Of a stretch of DNA of 54,678 bases, positions 33,525 to 43,074 are shown in pieces. Each line of letters begins with the position of its first letter. Positions within the stretch are counted from its first letter, which is position 1. The stretch spans positions 1 to 54,678 of the forward strand of contig JAJEAD010000093.1 of the NCBI GenBank assembly GCA_022824305.1, written 5' to 3'. The notes below the pieces were generated by a model, which had not been told where the DNA came from, did not search any database, and saw only the letters and a list, made by a program, of their open reading frames with translations. The stretch is from Gammaproteobacteria bacterium (GTDB lineage: Bacteria > Pseudomonadota > Gammaproteobacteria > HK1). The position numbers were made by a program, and so were the translations under genes.

Positions 33525-34436
33525 ATGGTAGCCGGCGCTGTCAGCCAAGCTTTCAGCTCGAGGAGCGCAAGACGGGGCTGGATCGGCTTCGCGCTGTTCC
33601 TTCCGTCCCTGCTCCTGATGCTCGGCTTCCTGTTCTATCCCTTCGCCCTCAACGTCTACACCAGCTTCTTCTCCAAGCATCTCATCCGGCCACGAAACAA
33701 GTTCGTCGGCTTCGACAACTACGTCTATCTCTTCGACCGGAAGTACTTCTGGCTCGTTATCGAGAACGAGATCATCTGGACGGTGTTCTCGGTTTTCTTC
33801 CAGGTGGTTCTGGGTCTTGCCGTTGCACTGCTGCTCAACCAGAAACTGCGCGGCATCAACATCGCGCGGGCCTTCGTGATTCTGCCCTGGGTCACGCCGG
33901 TGGTCATCACAGTGCTCATGTGGAAGTGGATCCTCAATGAGCTCTACGGGATCATCAATCATATTCTGATGGGGCTGGGACTGATTGACAGTGCCATCAG
34001 CTTCTGGTCGAGCCCCGCCATGGCCATGGGCACCTTGATCGCGATCAACGTGTGGTGGGGCTTTCCCTTCATGACGATCATTTTTCTTGCTGGCCTCAAG
34101 AGCATCGATCCACACCTCTACGAGGCCGCGAAAGTCGACGGCGCATCGCCTTGGCAGCAGTTCATATTCGTCACCCTTCCCGGACTCAAGCACTTCATAG
34201 CGGTGGCGGTGCTGGTTCGCACGATCTGGATCTTCACTTTCTTCGATCTGATCTGGATTGCTACAAAAGGCGGCCCAAGCTACCACACCACCCTGCTGCC
34301 ACACCTGACCTACCTGCAAGCGTTCCAGAGCTATCACCTTGGCCGGGCCGCGGCCATCTCGGTCATCCTAATTCTGTGTCTGGTGCTCTATCTGATCGTG
34401 TTCTTCAGAGTGTATCGACACGAGGAACAGGCCTGA
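33525..34436 (+). CDS. CUT1 sugar ABC transporter permease (MalF-like)
   Basis: About 303 residues. Six hydrophobic segments are visible, starting with WIGFALFLPSLLLMLGFLFY; the ATPase-docking EAA loop is EAAKVDGASPWQQFIFVTLP. It forms the channel with the next gene. The frame has an earlier ATG at 33489, but that codon is buried in the hairpin at 33462-33491, so 33525 (MVAGAVSQAF) is preferred. The TGA overlaps the next ATG by one base. Confidence 0.92.
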   Translation: MVAGAVSQAFSSRSARRGWIGFALFLPSLLLMLGFLFYPFALNVYTSFFSKHLIRPRNKFVGFDNYVYLFDRKYFWLVIENEIIWTVFSVFFQVVLGLAVALLLNQKLRGINIARAFVILPWVTPVVITVLMWKWILNELYGIINHILMGLGLIDSAISFWSSPAMAMGTLIAINVWWGFPFMTIIFLAGLKSIDPHLYEAAKVDGASPWQQFIFVTLPGLKHFIAVAVLVRTIWIFTFFDLIWIATKGGPSYHTTLLPHLTYLQAFQSYHLGRAAAISVILILCLVLYLIVFFRVYRHEEQA

Positions 34437-35275
34437 TGAACTGGGCTCAGAAGCGCAAGATGATGAGGGCTCTCAACTACGCCCTGGTCGTGCTGGTGAC
34501 GCTCATCGTGCTCTTTCCGGTGCTCTGGATGGTCAGCAGCTCGTTGAAGACCGAGGCGGACCTCTTCACCCTGCCCCCGACGCTGTTGCCGGAACCCGTT
34601 TCCACCGAGGGCTACGAGAGTGCGCTAGAACGGCCGACATTCATGGTTGCGCTCAGTAACAGCATCGTCGTCGCAATCGGTTCGACGATTCTCACGCTGA
34701 TCATGACGTTGCACGGGGCTTACGCGCTGGCCCGAGTCAAGTTCTTCGGTCGGGACTTCTTCGCCAAGTTCATTCTTTGCTTCTACATGGTACCGGCGAT
34801 CCTGCTCGTCATTCCTATCTACCTGATCATGCGCTGGATGCATCTCGCCGACTCGATTATCGGGGTGATGATTATCCATACCGTCATAAACATCCCGTTT
34901 TGTCTGTGGCTGCTGCGTGCGTTCTTTCTGACTGTCCCGTCGGAACTCGAAGAAGCGGCAATCATGGATGGCGCCAGCATCATCGGCGCTTTCTATCGGA
35001 TCATCATCCCCATCTCGATGCCCGGCGTCGCCGCGGCGGGCCTCTTTTCGTTCATCGCTTCCTGGAGCGAGTTCCTCCTCGCGTACGTGCTGGTCACCAG
35101 CAATGCGAACAAGACGCTGCCGGTCGTGCTCGCCGAAGAGATCATCGGATTCGAGATGCGCTGGCAGGCGCTCCTGGCAATGGGGGTGATTGTGTTGATT
35201 CCCATATTCTTTGCGTGTCTCCTGTTCAGCCGCTATCTCATCGAGGGACTTACCACCGGCGCGGTCAAGGCTTAG
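34436..35275 (+). CDS. CUT1 sugar ABC transporter permease (MalG-like)
   Basis: 279 residues of the second inner-membrane subunit. N-terminal membrane span LNYALVVLVTLIVLFPVLWM, the conserved SLKTEADLF segment, and the EAA loop EEAAIMDGASIIGAFYRIII-PISMPG. It ends TTGAVKA, typical of MalG relatives. Its ATG shares one base with the stop of the MalF-like gene, so translation is coupled. Confidence 0.93.
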   Translation: MNWAQKRKMMRALNYALVVLVTLIVLFPVLWMVSSSLKTEADLFTLPPTLLPEPVSTEGYESALERPTFMVALSNSIVVAIGSTILTLIMTLHGAYALARVKFFGRDFFAKFILCFYMVPAILLVIPIYLIMRWMHLADSIIGVMIIHTVINIPFCLWLLRAFFLTVPSELEEAAIMDGASIIGAFYRIIIPISMPGVAAAGLFSFIASWSEFLLAYVLVTSNANKTLPVVLAEEIIGFEMRWQALLAMGVIVLIPIFFACLLFSRYLIEGLTTGAVKA

Positions 35276-35348
35276 GCGGATCTGAGCGACCGAGCATGAG
35301 TGGTCGGATAGTGAACGAGAGAGCCCGGAGATACGAAGGAAGGAGGCC

Positions 35349-36446
<1,098 letters not shown>

Positions 36447-36620
36447 CGCTGGAACGTCCCAGCGCCGGCTGGCGAGGCGCTTGCCGGAGACTGGAGATGA
36501 CCATGTGGATACTTGACGATGTCCCGTCGACGCGGTCACCCACGCGTTCGCCGTGGGGCTGAAGGTCGACGTACCTCGGGCGGCACGGGGGGCGGAGGGT
36601 GCCTCGCCCTGCCGAGCCCC

Positions 36621-37049
36621 ATGACCGCGGCACTGCGCATTCGACCCTACCGGGAGGCCGACGAGCGCGCCGTCGTGGTGCTGTGGCGCGACAGCGGCTT
36701 GGTGGTGCCGTGGAACGACCCCGTGGAGGACATCGCACGGAAGCTGCACGTCCAACGCGACCTTTTCCTGGTTGGCTCCCTCGATGGGCGCGTGGTGGCT
36801 ACCGTCATGGCCGGCTACGAGGGGCATCGGGGCTGGATCAACTACTTGGCCGTGACCCACGACTGCCGCCGGCAGGGCTTCGGCCTCCGCATGATGGACG
36901 CGGCGGAAAGGCGTCTGAGGGCCATGGGCTGCCCCAAGATCAACCTGCAGATCAGGCGGTCGAACGCCCAGGCGATGGATTTCTACAGGTCCATCGGCTT
37001 TGTCGAAGACGAGGTGATCAGCATGGGCAAACGGTTGGTGGAGGACTGA
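36621..37049 (+). CDS. GNAT family acetyltransferase (YpeA-like)
   Basis: 142 residues. The acetyl-CoA site is VTHDCRRQGFGLRMMDAAE (motif A, R-x-x-G-x-G/A, with RQGFGL), preceded by GRVVATVMAGYEGHRGWINY and followed by NLQIRRSNAQAMDFYRSIGF, as in YpeA/RimI-like proteins. The acceptor (amine of a protein or small molecule) is unknown. It stands alone, 174 bases after the transporter operon. Confidence 0.9.
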   Translation: MTAALRIRPYREADERAVVVLWRDSGLVVPWNDPVEDIARKLHVQRDLFLVGSLDGRVVATVMAGYEGHRGWINYLAVTHDCRRQGFGLRMMDAAERRLRAMGCPKINLQIRRSNAQAMDFYRSIGFVEDEVISMGKRLVED

Positions 37050-37164
37050 CCGCCGCGGCTCAACTCGCTGGTTGTGTGGGGGGGTAAGACAGGGACAGTG
37101 GAGCTGAAGGCGTCGCTGGAATGGTTCAACGCGTTTCCGGTTCATCCGCCGCACCCGTCGCCGT

Positions 37165-38022
37165 TCAGGCGAGCGAGCCGATAGCCTCCAGGTCCGCGGG
37201 CTCCACCTGCAGGCCGGCCGCTTTCGCGCTGTCCTGAATGCTCGCGACCCGGGTCGCGCCGGGTATCGGAATCACGTGGTCGCCGAGGCCGAGCAGCCAC
37301 GCGAGGAGGAGCTGGTAGGGGCTCGCCTCGTACCTGGTCGCGAGTTCGCGGAGCACCGGGTGCGACGCGCAGGCGCGGTGCCCGATCTCCCCTCCGACCG
37401 GGTACCAGGCGATGTAGGTCACGCCCATCACGCGGCAGCGCTCGACGAGGCCGCTGTCCACGTCGCCGCGCACCCACGGATTGCACTGGTTCTGGAGGGT
37501 CTCGATGCGGGCTTCGCGTTGCGCCCGCTCGAGCTGATCGAGGTCGAGGTTCGACATGCCGATGTGCGCGACCTTCCCCGTTTCCTGGAGGTCCCGCATC
37601 GCTCCCACCGTGTCCTCGAGCGGTACATTCGGGTCCGGTGCGTGGAGCTGGTAGAGGGTGATGGTCTCCACGCCGAGGCGTTCGAGACTCCGTTCGCAGG
37701 CGGCCCTGATGTGTTCGGGGCGTCCCCGGGTCACCCAGGCGCCGCCGGGGCGCACGTTTCCCACCTTGGTCGCCACCGTGACCTCGTCGGAGACCCCGAT
37801 TGCGTCGAGGGCCTTGCGGATCAGCCCTTCGTTGTGGCCGAAGTCGTTGTCGTCGAGGCAGTACGAGTCGGCGGTGTCGATCAGCTCGACGCCCGCCTCG
37901 ACCGCGCGGGCGATCACTTCGAGAGCCTGTTCCTCCGAGGGCCGGTTCACGTTGGAAAGGGGCCATGCCCCGAATCCGATCGCGTGGACGCTGATGCCGG
38001 TTCGGCCGATTTGTCGTTTCAT
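37165..38022 (-). CDS. Aldo/keto reductase
   Basis: 285 residues, a TIM-barrel NADPH-dependent carbonyl reductase. The catalytic tetrad is readable: Asp of LIDTADSY (D50 region), Tyr of the same motif, Lys of VATKVG and His of YQLHAPDPNVP. The NADPH-binding end reads PIPGATRVASIQDSAKAAG. RTGISVHAIGFGAWPL is the usual start. It belongs to the YajO/oxidoreductase-like group. It follows the E1 beta gene after 10 bases, so it is probably cotranscribed with the E1 genes. Confidence 0.93.
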   Translation of the reverse strand: MKRQIGRTGISVHAIGFGAWPLSNVNRPSEEQALEVIARAVEAGVELIDTADSYCLDDNDFGHNEGLIRKALDAIGVSDEVTVATKVGNVRPGGAWVTRGRPEHIRAACERSLERLGVETITLYQLHAPDPNVPLEDTVGAMRDLQETGKVAHIGMSNLDLDQLERAQREARIETLQNQCNPWVRGDVDSGLVERCRVMGVTYIAWYPVGGEIGHRACASHPVLRELATRYEASPYQLLLAWLLGLGDHVIPIPGATRVASIQDSAKAAGLQVEPADLEAIGSLA

Positions 38023-38032
38023 GCCTTTCTCC

Positions 38033-39040
38033 TCATCCGTGTACGGGGGTTGAACCCGGGGCGGGCTCGGTGTGGCCCATCACCGCGCGCACCGCGCCTT
38101 CGATCTCTTCGTCGCCGGGCAGGGCGGCCGCCTCGATCGGGGTGCTGTAGGAAATCGTGACATCGGCGCGGGTCACGCGCTTGATCGGGGCCTTCAGGAA
38201 TTCGAAGCAGCGCTCCGCCATCAGGCTCGAGACCTCCGCGGCAAAGCCGCAGGTGCGTCCCGAGTCGTCGGCGACGACCAGCCGTCCGGTCTTCGCCACC
38301 GAGGCGGCCAGCCCCGCCTTGTCGAAAGGCAGTAGGGAACGCGGATCCCACACTTCGGCCTCCATGCCGGCGCTCGCGAGGCGCTCGGCCGCCGCGAGCG
38401 CTGCCGGCACCAGGTGGCCCACCGCGCAGATCGTCACGTCGCGCCCTTCACGGCGCCGGACACCGTGGGCAAGGGGGGTGCGATACGCTTCCTCCGGCAC
38501 CTCGCTTTCCTCGCCGAGCAGGTTTGCCGGCGCCACCAGCGCGACCGGGTCGTCTTCGAAGATGGCGGCGAGCAGCAGGCCCTTGGCGTCCTCCGGGGTG
38601 GCGGGGATCACGGTCTTGACGCCGGCGTGCATCAGGAAGGGATAGGGGTTGTCCGAGTGCTGTCCCGCCCGTCCGCCGCCCGCGCCCGCGCCCATCAGGA
38701 AGAAGGTGACGGGAAGGCGGCCCTGGCCGCCGAGCATGAGCCGGAGCTTGGCGGCCTGGTTCACGATCTGATCGAAGGCGGGGAAGATGAGGGAAGCGAC
38801 CTGGAACTCCACCACCGGGCGGAGCCCCGCCATCGCCGCTCCGTTCGCGAAGCCGGTGAAGGCCGCTTCCGAGATCGGCATGTCGAGCACGCGGCCGGGA
38901 GCGAAGCGTTCGTCGAGGCCCCGGGTCTCCGCGCGCACCCCGTTGCGAATGTTCTCGCCGAGGACCATCACCGAATCGTCTTCCGCCATCGCCTGGTGAA
39001 GGGCCTCGTTGAGCGCCGCGACGTAGGTGAGCGTTCTCAC
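38033..39040 (-). CDS. 2-oxoacid dehydrogenase E1 component, beta subunit
   Basis: 335 residues of the transketolase-like beta subunit of pyruvate/acetoin/branched-chain 2-oxoacid dehydrogenases. Seen: LNEALHQAMAEDDSVMVLGENI, PISEAAFTGFANGAAMAGLR (ThDP-interacting Glu), GRAGQHSDNP with the active-site His, and the C-terminal swivel domain. GTG 39040 overlaps the alpha-subunit TGA as GTGA; a GTG at 39049 is the alternative. Genes for the E2 and E3 partners do not follow, so the dehydrogenase is either completed from elsewhere or works without them. Confidence 0.92.
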   Translation of the reverse strand: MRTLTYVAALNEALHQAMAEDDSVMVLGENIRNGVRAETRGLDERFAPGRVLDMPISEAAFTGFANGAAMAGLRPVVEFQVASLIFPAFDQIVNQAAKLRLMLGGQGRLPVTFFLMGAGAGGGRAGQHSDNPYPFLMHAGVKTVIPATPEDAKGLLLAAIFEDDPVALVAPANLLGEESEVPEEAYRTPLAHGVRRREGRDVTICAVGHLVPAALAAAERLASAGMEAEVWDPRSLLPFDKAGLAASVAKTGRLVVADDSGRTCGFAAEVSSLMAERCFEFLKAPIKRVTRADVTISYSTPIEAAALPGDEEIEGAVRAVMGHTEPAPGSTPVHG

Positions 39041-40038
39041 GGCTCCCACCCCCGGGCCGGGAAGTCGGGGTAGGTGGCCGCGTACATGAAGTCGAGCGCG
39101 GTCTTCGCATCCGGACGGCGGCCGGCGCGGGCGAACTCGACCGCAGCGTCGAGCTCCCCTTCGACATTTTCGTCAATCTCCGTTCGCTCGCCCTGGCGCC
39201 ACCCGCGTTCGCGGTCGAGCTCGCCCGCGAGACGCTCGATGGGGTCACGGCGCCTCGCCGCTTCCATGAAGGCCTCGCTGCGCGACTCCCGGGGGAGCGC
39301 GCCGGCCGCGATGTTGTGGACCGAGTAACGCACGGTGCGGCACTCGATGAAGCTCGGTCCTCCGCCCGCCCGGGCGCGCCTTACCGCGGTCGTGGCCGCC
39401 TCGTGCACCGCGCGCACGTCCATCCCGTCCACCGAGCGCGAAGGCAATCCGAATCCCGCCGCCCGCGGCGCCACTCCGCCCGGGGTCATCTCCTCCGTGG
39501 AGGACGTGATCGCGATTCCGTTGTTCTCGCACACGAACACCACCGGCAGGGAGAGCAGCACCGCGAGATTGAAGGACTCGAGAAGCACCCCCTGGTTCAT
39601 CGCCCCGTCGCCGAAGAAGGGCACCGCCACCCGATCCTCGGCCCGTGTCCGGAAGGCGTGCGCGGCGCCGCAGGCCATCGGGGCCCCCGCGCCCACGATG
39701 CCGTTCGCCCCGTAGATCCCGCGCGAGAAATCCGCGATGTGCATCGAGCCGCCGCGGCCCCGGTTGTAGCCGCTCTCTCGCCCGAGGAGCTCGGCGAACA
39801 TGCGCCTCGGCTCTCCCCCCTTGGCGAGGATGTGCCCGTGTCCCCGGTGGGTGCTGGTGATGATGTCGTCTTCGCGCAGCGCCGCGCATACCCCCACCGC
39901 GACCGCCTCCTCTCCGGTGTACTCGTGCACCGCGCCGACGATCTCCCCGCTTTCCACCAGTGCCGCGGCGCGGGCTTCGAAGCGCCGCAGGCGCTGCATG
40001 CGCCGGTACCACTCGAGCGGGTCGCCGGTCTCGGACAT
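39037..40038 (-). CDS. 2-oxoacid dehydrogenase E1 component, alpha subunit
   Basis: 333 residues. ThDP/Mg site GDGAMNQGVLLESFNLA..ENN, plus VHEYTGEEAVAVGVCAAL, TSTHRGHGHILAKGG and GRGGSMHIADFSRGIYGANG, all standard for the alpha subunit of acetoin or pyruvate dehydrogenase. It heads a minus-strand group with the beta subunit and aldo/keto reductase. The substrate may be a 2-oxoacid or acetoin; the H-x-D-R-GHGH pattern favours the acetoin/pyruvate branch, by resemblance only. Confidence 0.93.
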   Translation of the reverse strand: MSETGDPLEWYRRMQRLRRFEARAAALVESGEIVGAVHEYTGEEAVAVGVCAALREDDIITSTHRGHGHILAKGGEPRRMFAELLGRESGYNRGRGGSMHIADFSRGIYGANGIVGAGAPMACGAAHAFRTRAEDRVAVPFFGDGAMNQGVLLESFNLAVLLSLPVVFVCENNGIAITSSTEEMTPGGVAPRAAGFGLPSRSVDGMDVRAVHEAATTAVRRARAGGGPSFIECRTVRYSVHNIAAGALPRESRSEAFMEAARRRDPIERLAGELDRERGWRQGERTEIDENVEGELDAAVEFARAGRRPDAKTALDFMYAATYPDFPARGWEP

Positions 40039-40213
40039 CTCTCTCGCCGTCGGCAGGGGTTACGAATTGTAGCCGTCGCCCTCGTCCGGGCGCGGCTCTG
40101 CCCGGGGCGGGGAAGGGCGTCGCTTCGAATCGGAAAACGGGCTCTGCCGGCGCGCCGCCCTCCAGCGCTCAGGCACAATGGGTGCCGTTCACGAAGGGTG
40201 AGGAGGCCTCTCG

Positions 40214-40930
40214 ATGCCCGATTCCGATCGGCGTCCGCCGGCCGTTGGTCTGCGGGAAAAGCTCGCCCGGGACGAGCCGCTGGTGGTGGTGAACGCGGAC
40301 CATCCTTCGCCCAGCCTCGTCGAAGTGCTCGCCCGGCAGTCGATCGACGCCGTATTCATCGACTGCGAGCAGGGAAGCCCCGACGTGGAAACGGTGGAGA
40401 ACATGGCGCGTGCCGCCCGGCTGCACCGGATGGCCTCGCTGGTGCGGGTGTTCGACCCGAAGGACTGGGTGCTCGAGCGCTATCTCCTGCGCGGGGTGGA
40501 CGGTGTGGTGGCGCCCCGTCTCGACCGCGCCGCGGATGCCCGGGCGGTGGTGGCAGGGGTGCGCTACTGCTTTCCGAGCGCCCCGGAGACCATGTTCGTG
40601 GTGGTGCAGATCGAGAGCGCGGCCGCCGTCGCCGCGCTCGACGATTTCCTCGCGGTGGAGGGAATTGACGTGTACTTCATCGGTCCGGTCGATCTCGCGA
40701 AGAGCATGGGCTACCGCGGCGACTACCTCCTCCCCGACGTGCAGGAGGTGATGGACGATGTCATCCGCCGTGTACGTGCCGCCGGACGTCAGGTCGGTAT
40801 CCTCGCGAGCGCCGAAAACGCCGCCGACTACGTGGCCAGGGGCGTGCGTTTCCTCTACATCCACGCCAACGACTTCATCGACGCCGGCGCGCGGGCCTTC
40901 GCTCGGCGCATCGGTGGGGCGCCCGGGTGA
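40214..40930 (+). CDS. HpcH/HpaI family aldolase
   Basis: 238 residues of a metal-dependent class II aldolase, which cleaves 2-oxo-4-hydroxy acids to pyruvate and an aldehyde. Visible: FIDCEQGSPDVETVENMARA, catalytic Arg in SLVRVFDP, metal-binding Glu in VVVQIESAAAV and Asp in IGPVDLAKSMG. It diverges from the E1 alpha gene 175 bases away; a shared regulatory region and joint use of pyruvate are plausible. GAGGAGG precedes the ATG. Confidence 0.9.
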   Translation: MPDSDRRPPAVGLREKLARDEPLVVVNADHPSPSLVEVLARQSIDAVFIDCEQGSPDVETVENMARAARLHRMASLVRVFDPKDWVLERYLLRGVDGVVAPRLDRAADARAVVAGVRYCFPSAPETMFVVVQIESAAAVAALDDFLAVEGIDVYFIGPVDLAKSMGYRGDYLLPDVQEVMDDVIRRVRAAGRQVGILASAENAADYVARGVRFLYIHANDFIDAGARAFARRIGGAPG

Positions 40931-41094
40931 GCCGGGGTTCGGGCCGGCAAGCGCGCGATGTTCTCGCACCGCTTCGACTGCGTGTTCGATGCGAGGGGAA
41001 GCCGCGTTCCCGGTGCGCTCGATGGGGAGCCGCCGGTCAGTGCGCTGGCCGGCCGCGTGTCGGTTCGAGCGCGTTCCTGCCACGCAGCGCGCGC

Positions 41095-41286
41095 TCACTC
41101 CGGACGGGAAGTCTCCTCTTCCGCCGGGGGAGAGTCGTCGCTCTGCCCGTCGCTCTCGGCGGCCTGGCGTTCGGCCGCTCTTCGTTCCCGTCTCATGGCT
41201 CGGGCTTCCAGGCGCGCCGCCTTCTTCGCGGCCTTCGCGAGCTCTCGCTGGCGCCGTTCGTGGCTATAGTTCGGTCGCCGGGGCAA
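41095..41286 (-). CDS. Small highly charged protein of unknown function
   Basis: 63 residues, basic helical N-terminal half (PNYSHERRQRELAKAAKKAA then RLEARAMRRERRAAERQ) and an acidic tail. It starts with TTG behind a near-perfect AAGGAGGG eight bases upstream, which strongly supports translation. Similar short basic coiled proteins often sit beside cold shock genes; the function is unknown. It follows cspA in the same direction with a hairpin between. Confidence 0.6.
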   Translation of the reverse strand: MPRRPNYSHERRQRELAKAAKKAARLEARAMRRERRAAERQAAESDGQSDDSPPAEEETSRPE

Positions 41287-41320
41287 TCGTTGCGCCCTCC
41301 TTGATGTCGGACTGAGGTGC

Positions 41321-41341
41321 GGGGCGACCGGTGGCCGCCCC
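41321..41341 (-). terminator. Hairpin between cspA and the small charged protein gene
   Basis: GGGGCG and CGCCCC arms (6 bp) with a 9-base loop, ten bases after the cspA stop. No T-run follows, so it may be a partial terminator or a 3'-end stabiliser. Confidence 0.4.
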
Positions 41342-41350
41342 GACTTGGAG

Positions 41351-41560
41351 CTAGGTGTCGAGGGTGAGGCGTTCGGCCGCCATCTTTCCGTTGCGTCCCG
41401 CCGTCAACTCGAAGGACACCTTCTGCCCTTCGTTCAACGTGGAAAGACCGGCCCTCTCGACCGCGCTGATGTGGACGAACACGTCCTTGGAGCCATCCTC
41501 CGGACGGATGAAACCGTAACCCTTGACGGGGTTGAACCACTTAATTGTACCGGTAGCCAT
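41351..41560 (-). CDS. cspA: Cold shock domain protein (CspA family)
   Basis: 69 residues forming one cold shock domain: MATGTIKWFNPVKGYGFIRP with RNP1 KGYGFI, then RNP2 VFVHIS, and the C-terminal EGQKVSFELTAGRNGKMAAE. It binds single-stranded nucleic acid as an RNA chaperone. ATG 41560 follows GAGAGGAAG; an in-frame upstream ATG at 41566 adds two residues. The 150 bases between it and the divergent oxidase gene could give a structured 5' leader, as common in this family. Whether it is cold-induced cannot be told. Confidence 0.95.
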   Translation of the reverse strand: MATGTIKWFNPVKGYGFIRPEDGSKDVFVHISAVERAGLSTLNEGQKVSFELTAGRNGKMAAERLTLDT

Positions 41561-41716
41561 GATCACTTCCTCTCTTGACAGTTCGAGCGGAACCCCGCTC
41601 CGTGCGGCGCTCCATGAAGACGTTCACAATGTCGGGGAAGAAACCTGGCCGACCGCTTGCGCGGACAATCACGTCACCAACAACGACTTCGCGACGTGGG
41701 GCGACCCTACACGAAA

Positions 41717-42991
41717 ATGACGGGCGCACAAGCCACCCGTGGCAGGAGCGCGGACGTCGTGGTCATCGGCGCGGGGCTTGCCGGCGTCTCGACCGCCTAC
41801 TATCTGACCCGGCACGGCGTGGCGCCGGTCGTGCTGGAGAAGGACGAGGTCGGGGCGGAACAGTCGAGCCGGGCGTGGGGGTTCGTCCGCCAGCAGGAAC
41901 GCGACCCGATCGAGCTGCCCTTGATGATGGCGTCGAACGCGCTGTGGCGGGATCTCCAGTCGGAGCTCGACGCCGATCTCGAGTTCACCATGAGCGGCAA
42001 CCTGGGGATCGCCCGGCACCCGCACCAGCTCGAGGCCTATCGGCGCTGGCAGGCGGTCGGCGATGCGCACGGGCTGGAGACGCGGCTCGTGTCCGCGGAC
42101 GAGGTGCGCGAGCTGTTGCCCGGGATCCGGGGTGAGTGGTCGGGGGGACTGCTGACTCCGAGCGATGGTCACGCGAGCCCTCCCAAGACCACCGCGGCGT
42201 ACGCGGCGGCCGCACGGCGCGGCGGTGCCTCCATCGAGACCGGCTGCGCGAGCCTGTCCATCGACGTTCGCGAGGGGCGAGTGCGCGGGGTGCGCACGGA
42301 GAAGGGATACCTCGCCACCGAGCGCGTGGTCTGCGCGGCCGGCGCGTGGTCGTCCCGAGTGCTGCGTCCGGTCGGGATTCGCCTGCCGCAGCTACGGGTT
42401 CGCGCGAGCGTCGGGGTGACGCAACCCACCGGGACGCTGGTGCCGGTGGCGTCCTGGACACCGGAGATCGCGTTCCGGCAGCGCCCCGACGGGGCCGTCG
42501 TCGCGGCACGCTTCGATCACGCCGATCATGATCTGAGCCTGACCAGCCTGCTCGAGGCCCGGAGCTTCCTGCCGACCTTCAGGTCCACTCACGAGCGGGT
42601 GCACTTTCACCTTGGCGCGCTGTTCCTGCGGGACCTCGCGGATCGCGCCCTGCCCCGTTGCGTCGGCAGGGACCGCGCCCGTCGCTGGGCGGTGGGTGTC
42701 GCCCGCACCGACCGCCGCAGTCCGGAGCACGCGCTGCGCACGTTGAAGCAGCTCTTCGACGGGGCGCGAGACCTGACCCTTGCCGATTGCTGGTCGTGCT
42801 ACATGGACATCACGCCGGACATGCTGCCGGTGCTCGGTGCCGCTCCCGGGATCGAGGGATTGACGATTGCGACCGGGCTCAGCGGGCACGGATTCGCGAT
42901 GGCTCCGATTGTCGGCAAGGTGAGCGCGGACTCTGCGCTCGGGGAGGATCCGGGCTTCGATCTGGATGCGTTCTCCGTCGCGCGCTGGTGA
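41717..42991 (+). CDS. FAD-dependent oxidoreductase (DAO family)
   Basis: 424 residues of a D-amino acid/sarcosine/glycine oxidase-like flavoenzyme. The FAD-binding motif is VVVIGAGLAGVSTAYYL with E at the end of beta 2 (VVLEKDEVG), SSRAWGFVRQQ, and the C-terminal GLTIATGLSGHGFAMAPIVG. These enzymes oxidise C-N bonds of amino or imino acids. ATG 41717 follows an A-rich spacer without clear Shine-Dalgarno. Hydantoinase genes convergent from the right suggest a common theme of N-containing ring or amino acid breakdown. Confidence 0.9.
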   Translation: MTGAQATRGRSADVVVIGAGLAGVSTAYYLTRHGVAPVVLEKDEVGAEQSSRAWGFVRQQERDPIELPLMMASNALWRDLQSELDADLEFTMSGNLGIARHPHQLEAYRRWQAVGDAHGLETRLVSADEVRELLPGIRGEWSGGLLTPSDGHASPPKTTAAYAAAARRGGASIETGCASLSIDVREGRVRGVRTEKGYLATERVVCAAGAWSSRVLRPVGIRLPQLRVRASVGVTQPTGTLVPVASWTPEIAFRQRPDGAVVAARFDHADHDLSLTSLLEARSFLPTFRSTHERVHFHLGALFLRDLADRALPRCVGRDRARRWAVGVARTDRRSPEHALRTLKQLFDGARDLTLADCWSCYMDITPDMLPVLGAAPGIEGLTIATGLSGHGFAMAPIVGKVSADSALGEDPGFDLDAFSVARW

Positions 42992-43074
42992 GGCGCCGGG
43001 GCGCCGCCGGGCGGAGGGGGCCCGGTTGAGGGAGGAGGTTCGGGCGGAATGGGAATCTTGATGGCAGGAACCGG

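Noticed and set aside
41541..41729. 62-codon minus-strand frame overlapping the cspA 5' region
   Set aside because: Runs out of frame over the cspA start and looks like translated leader DNA; no support as a gene.
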